DNA of 64,000 nucleotides. It comes from DATEOR01 sp963841425 (GTDB lineage: Bacteria; Actinomycetota; Thermoleophilia; Gaiellales; Gaiellaceae). Positions 24,529 to 32,011 of this stretch are shown here, in pieces (position 1 is the stretch's first letter; the number at the start of each line of letters is the position of its first letter). The translations under genes were made by a program, and so were the position numbers. The stretch is taken from the NCBI GenBank assembly GCA_963841425.1, contig CAWJCL010000002.1, positions 62,001 to 126,000 on the forward strand. The letters run 5' to 3'. The notes below the pieces were generated by a model. It was not told where the DNA came from, did no database searches, and saw only the letters and a program-made list of their open reading frames with translations.

Positions 24529-25080
24529 TTATGGAGTGGCCGACGGCCGAAGGTGCGTGAGCAGGTCGGCCATCTCCAGCGCGGAGAGCGCGGCTTCGGA
24601 GCCCTTGTTCCCCTGCGGCCCGCCCGCGCGCTCCTCGGCCTGCCTGCGGCTGTCGCACGTGAGTACGCCGAAGGAGACGGGCACGCCGGTCTCGAGCCCG
24701 GCGAGCTGGAGCCCGCTCGCCGCCTCGCCGGCCACGTATTCGAAGTGCGGCGTGTCCCCGCGGATGACGCAGCCGAGGGCGACGATGCAGGCGTAGCGGC
24801 GGGTCTTCGCGAGCGCCATGGCTCCGAGCGGGAGCTCGAAGGCGCCGGGCACGGGCATGACGTCGATCCGCTCGCGCGGCACGCCCGCCTCGGCGAGCGT
24901 CTCGAGCGCACCCTCGAGGAGGCGCGTCGTGATGTCGCCGTTGAAGCGGCTGACGACGACGCCGACCCCGCGCCGCGCCCCGTTTGCCGAGCCGGTCACG
25001 ACTCCGACTCCGTCGGGGATGCGGAGCTCGCCCGGCGCATGACCGATGTTCGAGGCCGTGTCGAACGGGGTCTCAGCCAT
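24529..25080 (-). CDS. ribH: 6,7-dimethyl-8-ribityllumazine synthase
   Basis: RibH condenses the ribityl pyrimidine with dihydroxybutanone phosphate. The 183-residue protein has GVGVVVSRFNGDITTRLLEG, VMPVPGAFELPLGAMAL, VALGCVIRGDTPHFEYVAGE with the catalytic His, and PVSFGVLTCDSRRQAEER. An N-terminal 35-residue extension (DGVGVVTGSANGARR) is longer than usual. It overlaps ribBA by 8 nt. Last rib gene of the cluster before rpmB. Confidence 0.94.
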   Translation of the reverse strand: MAETPFDTASNIGHAPGELRIPDGVGVVTGSANGARRGVGVVVSRFNGDITTRLLEGALETLAEAGVPRERIDVMPVPGAFELPLGAMALAKTRRYACIVALGCVIRGDTPHFEYVAGEAASGLQLAGLETGVPVSFGVLTCDSRRQAEERAGGPQGNKGSEAALSALEMADLLTHLRPSATP

Positions 25081-26317
25081 CGGACTCCTCGAAGCGCAGA
25101 TCCTGGTGGTGGAGCTGGTGACCGAGCTTCTCGCGCTTCGTCTCCAGATAGCGGCGGTTCTCGGCGTTCGGCGAGACCTCGATCGGCACCTGCTCGACCA
25201 CGGTGAGGCCGAAGCCCTCGATCCCGGTCATCTTCTTCGGGTTGTTCGTGAGGATGCGAATGGTCGTCAGGCCGAGGTCGGCCAGGATCTGGCTGCCGAT
25301 GCCGTATTCGCGCAGGTCTGCGGCGAACCCGAGCTCGAGGTTGGCCTCGACCGTGTCGAGCCCCGCCTCCTGCAGCTCGTAGGCCTTCAGCTTGTTGAGG
25401 AGGCCGATGCCCCTCCCCTCCTGCGCCATGTAGAGAAGGACGCCGCGCGGCTCGGCGGCAATGCGCCCGAGCGCGAGCTCGAGCTGCTCCCCACAGTCGC
25501 AGCGAAGCGAGTGGAAGACGTCGCCGGTCAGACATTCGGAGTGCACGCGGACGAGCACGTTCTCCTCGTCCTCGACGTCGCCTTTGACGAGCGCGACGTG
25601 GTGCTTGCCCGTGAGGGTCTCGCGGAAGGCGACCGCGGTGAAGTCTCCGTTCGCCGTGGGGAGCCTCACCGAGGTCATCCGCTCGACGAGCTTCTCCGTC
25701 TGGCGGCGGTACTCGATCAGGTCCTCGACCGTGATCATCTTGATCCCGTGCTGCTCGCAGTAGGGGATCAGGTCGGGGACGCGCGCCATCGTCCCATCCT
25801 CGCGCATGATCTCGCAGACGACTCCGGCCGGGTTGAGGCCGGCGAGTCGGGCGAGGTCGACGGCGGCCTCGGTCTGGCCGGCGCGCTGGAGGACTCCTCC
25901 ACGCCGCGCGCGCAACGGGAAGATGTGCCCGGGCTGGACGAGGTCGGCGGGCCCCTTGCTCGCGTCGATGGCGACCTGGATCGTGCGCGCGCGGTCGGGC
26001 GCCGAGATGCCCGTCGTGACTCCCTCGCGCGCCTCGATGGAGATCGTGAACGCGGTGCCGAACGGCGTCTCGTTCCGGTCCGTCATCTGACGCAGGTCGA
26101 GCTCCTCGCACCGCTCCTCGGTGAGGCACAGGCAGACGAGGCCGCGGCCATGCGTGGCCATGAAGTTGATCGCGTCCGGTGTGGCGAACTGGGCCGCGAT
26201 CGTGAGGTCACCCTCGTTCTCGCGATCGGCTGCATCCACGACCACGACGAACTTCCCCTCGCGGATGTCCTCGAGGGCGGCTTCGACGGTTGCGAACGGC
26301 GTGGTCTCGACCTTCAC
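25073..26317 (-). CDS. ribBA: Bifunctional DHBP synthase / GTP cyclohydrolase II
   Basis: From GTG 26317 the 414-residue protein joins RibB (ENEGDLTIAAQFATP, GRGLVCLCLTEERC, RAGQTEAAVDLARLAG) and RibA (VRVHSECLTGDVFHSLRCDC with the zinc cysteines, YMAQEGRGIGLLNKL). It feeds riboflavin synthesis with both starting units. GTG 26317 overlaps the DUF3237 stop as GTGA. No FMN-riboswitch motif was seen before the rib genes. Confidence 0.96.
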   Translation of the reverse strand: MKVETTPFATVEAALEDIREGKFVVVVDAADRENEGDLTIAAQFATPDAINFMATHGRGLVCLCLTEERCEELDLRQMTDRNETPFGTAFTISIEAREGVTTGISAPDRARTIQVAIDASKGPADLVQPGHIFPLRARRGGVLQRAGQTEAAVDLARLAGLNPAGVVCEIMREDGTMARVPDLIPYCEQHGIKMITVEDLIEYRRQTEKLVERMTSVRLPTANGDFTAVAFRETLTGKHHVALVKGDVEDEENVLVRVHSECLTGDVFHSLRCDCGEQLELALGRIAAEPRGVLLYMAQEGRGIGLLNKLKAYELQEAGLDTVEANLELGFAADLREYGIGSQILADLGLTTIRILTNNPKKMTGIEGFGLTVVEQVPIEVSPNAENRRYLETKREKLGHQLHHQDLRFEESDG

Positions 26318-26727
26318 GACTGAATCGTAACCGGCTCCCAGACCAGTTCGGCCACCTGCAGGCGGATGTCGTTGCGGCGAGCCTCGCCCGCGAGGACGCA
26401 AACCGCGTCGTTCAGCCGCGCGTAGCGCTCGGAGCCGGTGTTGTGGACGATGGTCCCGGTCACATCCCGTCCCTGCTCGCTCTTGCGGGCGAGCCCCTGG
26501 AGGTGGAAGGCCAGGAGCGCGCCGTCGTCGGTCTCGATGACGCCGTGGAAGTCGGGCACGTAGACGTCGTCGCTTCTGAGCCGCGCGTGGTTGAGCCCCC
26601 GGAAGCGGCCGCTCACCTGACCCTCGACCCGCCCTTCTCCGAAGAAGAGCCCGAGCGTGTCCGGCCCACGGGAGAAATAGTGCTCCGGGTAGGCGAACGT
26701 GATCCTGTACAGCGGCTCAAGCCTCAC
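26314..26727 (-). CDS. DUF3237 family protein inside the riboflavin operon
   Basis: A 137-residue protein: MRLEPLYRITFAYPEHYFS, GEGRVEGQVSGRFRGLNHA, VPDFHGVIETDDGALLAFHL and YARLNDAVCVLAGEAR. These match the DUF3237 beta-barrel family. It overlaps ribE upstream and ribBA downstream by 4 nt each (GTGA both times), so it is translated with them. No function is established; a link to flavin metabolism is inference from position only. Confidence 0.85.
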   Translation of the reverse strand: MRLEPLYRITFAYPEHYFSRGPDTLGLFFGEGRVEGQVSGRFRGLNHARLRSDDVYVPDFHGVIETDDGALLAFHLQGLARKSEQGRDVTGTIVHNTGSERYARLNDAVCVLAGEARRNDIRLQVAELVWEPVTIQS

Positions 26728-27299
26728 CGCGCCGCGAGCCTCTCGACGTACTTCGCGACCACGTCCACCTCGAGATTCACGTCGTCGCCTTCGGCGAGGC
26801 CGCCGAGCGTCGTCACCTCGCGCGTGTGCGGGATGAGCGCCACCGTGAACGAGCTCTCGCCAAGACGGGCGATCGTCAGACTCACTCCCTCGACCGCGAC
26901 GGAGCCCTTCTCGACGCAGTAGCGAAGGACGTCCGGAGGCGCTTCGACCTCGATCCCCTCGTCGCCGACGCGGCGGATCCGGCCGACGCCGTCGACGTGC
27001 CCCTGGACGATGTGCCCGCCCAGCGGATCGCCCGCACGAAGGGCGGGCTCCACGTTCACGCCGCCGCCGGTCTCGAGACGGCCGAGCGTCGAGCGGCGAA
27101 GCGTCTCGGGCACCGCCTCGAAGGCCACCGTCCCGTCCGCGACCTCGACCGCGGTCAGGCAGACGCCCGCGAGCGAGACAGAGTCTCCGACGCTCGCGGC
27201 GGCTGCGGTCTCCGGCGCGCGGACGACGAGGCGAACGGACTCGCCGCGTTTCTCGACGGCCTCGACGCGCCCGACCTCGCGCACGATCCCGGTGAACAC
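26724..27299 (-). CDS. ribE: Riboflavin synthase alpha subunit
   Basis: RibE dismutates two lumazines to riboflavin. It consists of two similar barrel repeats: FTGIVREVGRVEAVEKRG with VGDSVSLAGVCLTAVEV, and GGHIVQGHVDGVGRIRRVG with EGVSLTIARLGESSFTVALI. GTG 27299 gives the conserved VFTGIV start and 191 residues; the longer frame adds nine unusual residues. It starts 10 nt after ribD. Confidence 0.95.
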   Translation of the reverse strand: MFTGIVREVGRVEAVEKRGESVRLVVRAPETAAAASVGDSVSLAGVCLTAVEVADGTVAFEAVPETLRRSTLGRLETGGGVNVEPALRAGDPLGGHIVQGHVDGVGRIRRVGDEGIEVEAPPDVLRYCVEKGSVAVEGVSLTIARLGESSFTVALIPHTREVTTLGGLAEGDDVNLEVDVVAKYVERLAAR

Positions 27300-27309
27300 G
27301 GTCCGAACT

Positions 27310-28266
27310 CTAGGGCTCGCGCACATATCCGGTCAGAAGGACGTCGTCTCCGATCCGCTCGGCCTCGAGCCCGGCGACGGCGAGCGACGCACCCAACTCG
27401 TCCACCCAGCGCGGGCCCGCGCCGGCGAGCGTCGGCGCGACGAATAGGAGCAGCTTGTCGACGAGCCCTTCGCGCAGGAACGAGGTCGCGAGCGTAGGGC
27501 CGCCTTCGAGGAGGAGGGACTGCACGCCCTCGGCGGCCAGCCGCTGCAGTGCCTCGTCCAGCGGGCCCGAGACGAGCTCGAGCTCCGAGCCCTCGGGGAG
27601 AGGCCCCGTCCCGAACGCGAGCCTGCGCGGCTGGCGGTCGGCGTCCACGTCGCGGGCATCGAGCCGGGGCGAATCCGCGCGCGCGGTGCCCATCCCGACC
27701 GCGACGGCATCGGAGGCGGCGCGGAGCTCGTGCACGCGGCGGCGGCTCTCCTCGCCCGTCACCCAACGGGACTCGGGAACGGCGACGCGACCGTCCAGCG
27801 TGACGGCCGCCTTGTAGATGACGAAGGGGCGGCCGGCGGCGATCCAGGTCCGCCAGGCCTCGTTCTGGCGCCGCGCGCGGCGGGCAGGCTCGCCGTCCAA
27901 GAGCTCGACCTGCACCCCCGCCTGGCGCAGGCGCGCGAAGCCCTGGCCGGCCGTCTTCGGATTGGGGTCCGGCGCGCCCACGACGACGCGGGCGACGCCG
28001 GCAGCAAGGATCGCGTCCACGCACGGAGGCGTACGGCCATAGTGGGCGCAGGGCTCGAGCGTGCCGTAGAGCGTTGCGCCCCGCGCCCGCTTGCCCGCGG
28101 CCTCGAGCGCGACCACCTCGGCGTGCGGGCCTCCCGCCCGCTCGTGCCACCCCTCGCCGACGACCTGGTCGCCGGCGACCACCACGGCTCCGACGACAGG
28201 ATTCGGGTGCGTCGTGCCGCGTCCGCGCTCCGCCAGCTCGAGTGCGCGCTCAAACGGCTTCGGCAA
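27310..28266 (-). CDS. ribD: Riboflavin biosynthesis deaminase/reductase RibD
   Basis: Two domains in 318 residues: the zinc deaminase (NPVVGAVVVAGDQVVGEG, PHAEVVAL, YGTLEPCAHYGRTPPCV) and the reductase (GRPFVIYKAAVTLDGRVA, VGMGTARADSPRLDARD, LLLEGGPTLATSFL). A TTG start at 28266 overlaps rpe by 17 nt. It carries out the second and third steps from GTP. A dedicated pyrimidine phosphatase is not in the window. Confidence 0.95.
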   Translation of the reverse strand: MPKPFERALELAERGRGTTHPNPVVGAVVVAGDQVVGEGWHERAGGPHAEVVALEAAGKRARGATLYGTLEPCAHYGRTPPCVDAILAAGVARVVVGAPDPNPKTAGQGFARLRQAGVQVELLDGEPARRARRQNEAWRTWIAAGRPFVIYKAAVTLDGRVAVPESRWVTGEESRRRVHELRAASDAVAVGMGTARADSPRLDARDVDADRQPRRLAFGTGPLPEGSELELVSGPLDEALQRLAAEGVQSLLLEGGPTLATSFLREGLVDKLLLFVAPTLAGAGPRWVDELGASLAVAGLEAERIGDDVLLTGYVREP

Positions 28267-28936
28267 AGGCCTTCACGAGCTGCCGGTAGGCGCGCGGATA
28301 GTCCTCCCGGCCGAAGATCGCGCTGCCCGCGACCGCCGCCTGCGCCCCGGCCCGCCTGATGTCGGCGATGTTCGCCTCTCCGACGCCCCCGTCGACCTGC
28401 ACGAACAAGTTCTGGTGGAGCTGGCTCCGGAGAGCCGCGATGCGTTCGAGGCTCTCCGGCATGAACTCCTGACCCGAATATCCGGGATGAATGCTCATAC
28501 AGAGGACGAGGTCGGCGCCGATCGAGGCCCCGACGGCATCCTCGACGCTCGTCTCCGGCTTGAACGCCACGCCGACGCCGAGCCCGAGGTCCCGCGCGAG
28601 CTTGATCGCCTTCCACGGTTCCTCGCACGCCTCGACGTGGAACGTGACGCTGTCGCCGCCCGCCTTCTTGACCATCTCGAAGTGGTGCTCCGGGTTGTCG
28701 ACCATGAGGTGGCAGTCGATCACCCCTTCGAACTTATGGATGAGCGGCGAGATCGACTGGAGGACGATCGGGCCCATCGTGACCGGCTCGATGAAGTGGC
28801 CGTCGCCGATGTCGAAGTGGAAGACCCGGGCTCCGGCGCCGATGAGATGGTCGATCTGCTCGCCGAGCCGGAGGAAGTCACCCGCGTAGAGCGAGGGCTC
28901 GACCTCGATCTCGCGCACCCATCGTTTCCAGGACAT
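28250..28936 (-). CDS. rpe: Ribulose-phosphate 3-epimerase
   Basis: Rpe interconverts ribulose- and xylulose-5-phosphate. The 228-residue TIM barrel has EPSLYAGDFLRLGEQI, HFDIGDGHFIEPVTMGP, DCHLMVDNPEHHFEM, MSIHPGYSGQEFMPES and VQVDGGVGEANIADI, with the metal His/Asp pairs intact. A TAGGAT box (28943-28948) sits 6 nt before ATG 28936, so a promoter for the rpe-rib block may lie here. Confidence 0.95.
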   Translation of the reverse strand: MSWKRWVREIEVEPSLYAGDFLRLGEQIDHLIGAGARVFHFDIGDGHFIEPVTMGPIVLQSISPLIHKFEGVIDCHLMVDNPEHHFEMVKKAGGDSVTFHVEACEEPWKAIKLARDLGLGVGVAFKPETSVEDAVGASIGADLVLCMSIHPGYSGQEFMPESLERIAALRSQLHQNLFVQVDGGVGEANIADIRRAGAQAAVAGSAIFGREDYPRAYRQLVKAFAEAV

Positions 28937-28942
28937 AGGGAA

Positions 28943-28948
28943 ATCCTA
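28943..28948 (-). promoter_or_regulatory. Probable -10 box of rpe
   Basis: TAGGAT, 6 nt before ATG 28936; the gap to rsmB is only 9 nt, so it would lie at the rsmB stop codon region. Confidence 0.4.
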
Positions 28949-30106
28949 CGGACGGCGCAGGCGTGCGACGAAGAACCCGGATGTTCTGTGCACGTGCGGC
29001 AGGGTGAGGAGGAACTCGGAGCGCCGTGGATGGCGAAACTCCGGGAACTCGGTGCCGAGGTCGTCGGCCGGCAGCTGGAGGGCATCGACCACGCCTTCGT
29101 TCTCGATCGTGGTCATCGTGCAGACGGAATACGTGATCGAGCCGCCCGGCCGCGTGCGCTCGGCCGCGACCCGCATCAGGCCGAGCTGAAGCTCCGGAAG
29201 CGGGCGAGCGCGCCAGCGGAGATCGGGGCGCGAGTTGAGGACGCCGAGGCCGGAGCACGGCGCGTCCACGAGGACGCGGTCGAAACCGGTGAGCTCGGCG
29301 GGGAGATCCAGCGCGTCGGCGTTCACGACGGTCAGAGCGGTTCCGAGCCGCGCAGCGTTCTCCTCGAGCTCGCGCGCCCGGCCCGGGTGCTTCTCGACGG
29401 CCACGACCTCGGCCCCCGCCGCCGCGAGCTGCGTCGCCTTCCCGCCCGGAGCGGCGCAGAGGTCGAGCACGCGCTCTCCCGGCTCCGCACCGACCGCGTT
29501 CCCGGCGAGCTGAGAGCCGCGGCTCTGAGGCCATGGCTCTTTGAGCCCGCCGGTCGGCTCGCGCAGGACCCGCTCGGTCGGTTCGTTCTGCGCGCGCATG
29601 AGGGCGAGCGCGTCCTCGGTGCCCCACTCCCGCCACCAGGTCTCGGCGATCCAGTCGGGATACGAGTGTCTGAGCGCGGCCTCCTGCGGCGTCGACTCCG
29701 GAAGTCCGGCGAAGAGCTCGCCGATTCCCTCTCCCAGCCTCCGCAGGACGGCGTTCGTAAACGCCACGGCGCGCTCGAGACCCGCGGCGCGCACGAGCTC
29801 GACGCTCTCGTTCGCCGCCGCGTGAGGGGGGACCGAGTCGAGGTAGCCGAGCTGGTACGCGCCCAGGCGCAGCGCGGCGCGCACCGGAGGGTCGAGCTTC
29901 CGCACGGGTCGGCGGCCGAGCGTCTCGATCGCATGGTCGAGCGAGCGGACGCGCTGCACCGTCCCGTAGGCGAGCTGCATTGCGAAGGCCCGGTCGCGCT
30001 CGTCGAGATCGTCCGCGAGGGAGCGGAACGCGCGATCCGCGTAGGCGTCCTCCTCGAAGACCCGCCGGACGACCTCGTACGCGACGCCCCGCGCAGTCAG
30101 CGTCAG
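28946..30106 (-). CDS. rsmB: 16S rRNA m5C967 methyltransferase RsmB, possible CTG start
   Basis: NusB-like N-terminal domain (RGVAYEVVRRVFEEDAYAD, RAFAMQLAYGTVQR) joined to a SAM methyltransferase domain with VLDLCAAPGGKATQLAA, VDAPCSGLGVLNSRPDLRW (catalytic Cys) and YSVCTMTTIENEGVV. No ATG, GTG or TTG exists between the fmt stop and the conserved domain. CTG 30106 overlaps the fmt stop as CTGA, the same geometry as the GTGA/ATGA junctions around it. The alternative TTG 30226 would overlap fmt by 124 nt. Confidence 0.9.
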   Translation of the reverse strand: MTLTARGVAYEVVRRVFEEDAYADRAFRSLADDLDERDRAFAMQLAYGTVQRVRSLDHAIETLGRRPVRKLDPPVRAALRLGAYQLGYLDSVPPHAAANESVELVRAAGLERAVAFTNAVLRRLGEGIGELFAGLPESTPQEAALRHSYPDWIAETWWREWGTEDALALMRAQNEPTERVLREPTGGLKEPWPQSRGSQLAGNAVGAEPGERVLDLCAAPGGKATQLAAAGAEVVAVEKHPGRARELEENAARLGTALTVVNADALDLPAELTGFDRVLVDAPCSGLGVLNSRPDLRWRARPLPELQLGLMRVAAERTRPGGSITYSVCTMTTIENEGVVDALQLPADDLGTEFPEFRHPRRSEFLLTLPHVHRTSGFFVARLRRP

Positions 30107-30912
30107 CGTCTGCCGCGTAGGTACTCCTCGGCGCTCATACGCTTCCCCCCTTCTCGCTGCACTTCGAGAAGCTCGAGCCCGTCTGCGACGAGAAGCGAAT
30201 CCTCGCGGGCGAGGCGCGCCTTCCAAACGAGCAGACGCCTACCGTCGACGAGCCCGCGGGCACCGACGTGCGGCGAGAGCGCGCGGATCTGGTTGAGAAG
30301 CTCGTCGGTCGTCTTCGTCCAGTCGAGCTCGCGATCTGCCGCGGTCAGCTTCTCCGCGTACGTCGCCCCGTCGGGCTGCGGTACGAACGTCGGCTCCGCG
30401 AAGACCTCCCCGAGGAGATCGACGGCGAGGGCGGCTGCCCTTTCGACGACCACCGCGGTGTCGTCCTCGGGCCCGATCGGAAACCGCCGCTGCGCGGCGA
30501 TCGGCCCCGCGTCGAGGTCGGCGGTGGTCTTGTGGATGGTGACGCCAGTTTCGCGGTCGCCGGCCATGATGGCACGCTCGACAGGGGCGGCGCCGCGCCA
30601 GCGCGGGAGAAGCGACGGGTGCACGTTGAGCCAGAGGCGCTCGCCGAGGAGCTTCTCCGGGATGAGCACCCCGTAGCCGGCCACGACGACCACGCGCGCA
30701 TCGCCGGGGAACGCGCCGAGCTTCTCCGGCTGCCGCACAGGGATCTCGAGACGCTTTGCGACCTCCTTGGCCGGAGGCGCCGCCTTCTTTCGCCCCCTGC
30801 CCTGGGGCTTGTCCGGGCGCGTGAGGAGGAACTCGATGTCGTAGCCCCGGTTGGCCATCCCTTCGAGCACGGCCGCACCGAACGGCGCGGTGGCCGCAAC
30901 GGCAATTTTCAT
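30103..30912 (-). CDS. fmt: Methionyl-tRNA formyltransferase
   Basis: Fmt formylates initiator Met-tRNA; the partner def is just upstream in the operon. The 269-residue protein starts MKIAVAATAPFGAAVLEGM, has LLTRPDKPQGRGRK, the catalytic NVHPSLLPRWRGAAPVERAI and GVTIHKTTADLDAGPIAAQ. The C-terminal OB-like domain is shorter than usual (family about 310). Ribosome binding (GAAGAGG) lies inside the last strand of the SR1 repeat, which ends 4 nt before the ATG. Confidence 0.94.
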   Translation of the reverse strand: MKIAVAATAPFGAAVLEGMANRGYDIEFLLTRPDKPQGRGRKKAAPPAKEVAKRLEIPVRQPEKLGAFPGDARVVVVAGYGVLIPEKLLGERLWLNVHPSLLPRWRGAAPVERAIMAGDRETGVTIHKTTADLDAGPIAAQRRFPIGPEDDTAVVVERAAALAVDLLGEVFAEPTFVPQPDGATYAEKLTAADRELDWTKTTDELLNQIRALSPHVGARGLVDGRRLLVWKARLAREDSLLVADGLELLEVQREGGKRMSAEEYLRGRR

Positions 30913-30916
30913 GGCT

Positions 30917-31079
30917 AGTGCCTCTTCAGGTGATGGCGCCCCGACCCGGGCGCGCGAAAAGCGCGCTGCTCGAGGACGCAGGGAGCCCGCGTATCGGGAA
31001 TACGCGGGTGACCGAGGACGTGGAGCGGCGTTGCTTTGCAGCCGCCCGAGGCGATGGCAGTCATTGCCTGGAGAGGCAC
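30917..31079 (-). repeat. SR1 structured repeat, copy 2 (def-fmt junction)
   Basis: Exactly 163 nt, as copy 1. Closing stem: 30918-30935 with 31062-31079. Core hairpin: GCCCGCGTAT (30985-30994), loop CGGGA, ATACGCGGGT (31000-31009). A GC hairpin GCGCGC-GAAAA-GCGCGC lies at 30950-30966. Compared with copy 1, stem positions change in pairs. It starts directly after the def stop codon and ends before the fmt start. Confidence 0.82.
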
Positions 31080-31661
31080 CTACCCGCTGGGACCGAGGAC
31101 AGGCTGTGGCCGCAGCTTGGCCAGAGCCTCTCGCCGCTGATCGGGAGACGTCCGGTCGATGATGAGGATGCCGTCGAGATGGTCGAGCTCGTGCTGGATC
31201 ACGCGCGCCTCGAGGCCCTCGGCCTCGATCCTGACCTCTTCGCCTTCCGGCGACGTCGCCTCGACGACGATCGTGGAGGGGCGCTCGACTTCGACGATCA
31301 CGGTCGCAGCGCCGAGCGACAGGCAGCCTTCGTCGTCCACGATCTCCTCGCCGCCGCTTTCGACCAATCGCGGGTTGACGAGGGCCACGAACGGCTCCTC
31401 CTCCCCCGCCTGGTAGACCAGGACGCGCCGCAGGATCCCGATCTGAGGGGCCGCGAGGCCGACGCCGCGCGCCTCCGACATGAGGCCCTTCATCCGCTCG
31501 ACGAGGCCGGTGACGGAGTCGTCGATCTCCTCGACGTCGTTCGCCTTCATGCGCAGGACCGGGTCCGGGTACTGGCGTACCTGGGCCAGAGCGAACCGAC
31601 GCCGAGCCTCACGCTCGGCGTCGAGCTCTTCGCTTCTGACTTGACCCTCGACTTCGCCCAT
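31080..31661 (-). CDS. def: Peptide deformylase
   Basis: Def removes the formyl group from new proteins. The 193-residue enzyme has all three motifs: GVGLAAPQIG, DEGCLSLG with the metal Cys, and QHELDHLDGIL with the two metal His. Its N-terminus (MGEVEGQVRSEELDAERE) is about 25 residues longer than the minimum. A TAGAAT box lies 9 nt before the ATG. Confidence 0.96.
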   Translation of the reverse strand: MGEVEGQVRSEELDAEREARRRFALAQVRQYPDPVLRMKANDVEEIDDSVTGLVERMKGLMSEARGVGLAAPQIGILRRVLVYQAGEEEPFVALVNPRLVESGGEEIVDDEGCLSLGAATVIVEVERPSTIVVEATSPEGEEVRIEAEGLEARVIQHELDHLDGILIIDRTSPDQRREALAKLRPQPVLGPSG

Positions 31662-31670
31662 TTCGGGGCA

Positions 31671-31676
31671 ATTCTA
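31671..31676 (-). promoter_or_regulatory. Probable -10 box of def
   Basis: TAGAAT, 9 nt before ATG 31661. One of the closest matches to the TATAAT consensus in the window. Confidence 0.6.
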
Positions 31677-31695
31677 ACGAGGGCGAACCGTTGTT

Positions 31696-31950
31696 CTATA
31701 TCCGGTCGGTCGCGGTCCGCGGGCCCACCATCCGCGACCAGAGCGCGACGAGAACGACCGCCACGATGATCGCGAGGATGAAGCCGAGAATGCCTCCGCC
31801 GACGAGCCAGCCGACGAGAAGCGCGGACGCGATGCCGATAGCGATCGTCATGAGGATCCCCATCGGATCCGAGCCCGGATGGAAGAGCCGCCCGAGCGCG
31901 CCGACGATGAGCCCCACGACGATCAGTCCGATGATCTCTCCGATTCCCAT
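31696..31950 (-). CDS. GlsB/YeaQ/YmgE family small membrane protein
   Basis: An 84-residue protein with three hydrophobic segments: GEIIGLIVVGLIVGALGRLF, GILMTIAIGIASALLVGWLV and ILGFILAIIVAVVLVALW, linked by glycine-rich turns, as in transglycosylase-associated (YeaQ) proteins. These are often stress-related, with no known enzyme activity. ATG 31950 gives the typical MGIGEIIG start. Confidence 0.88.
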   Translation of the reverse strand: MGIGEIIGLIVVGLIVGALGRLFHPGSDPMGILMTIAIGIASALLVGWLVGGGILGFILAIIVAVVLVALWSRMVGPRTATDRI

Positions 31951-32011
31951 GCAGGGCTGATTCCCTCGACGGAGTGGCAGGAAACCCGGGTGGTCTCGTG
32001 CTGTTGCCACC

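Noticed and set aside
24297..24911. N-terminal extension of the FakA-like frame
   Set aside because: It overlaps rpmB and ribH and has no domain, so TTG 24296 was preferred.
26318..28300. FMN riboswitch before the riboflavin genes
   Set aside because: The genes are joined without a leader and none of the conserved FMN-aptamer strands was seen.
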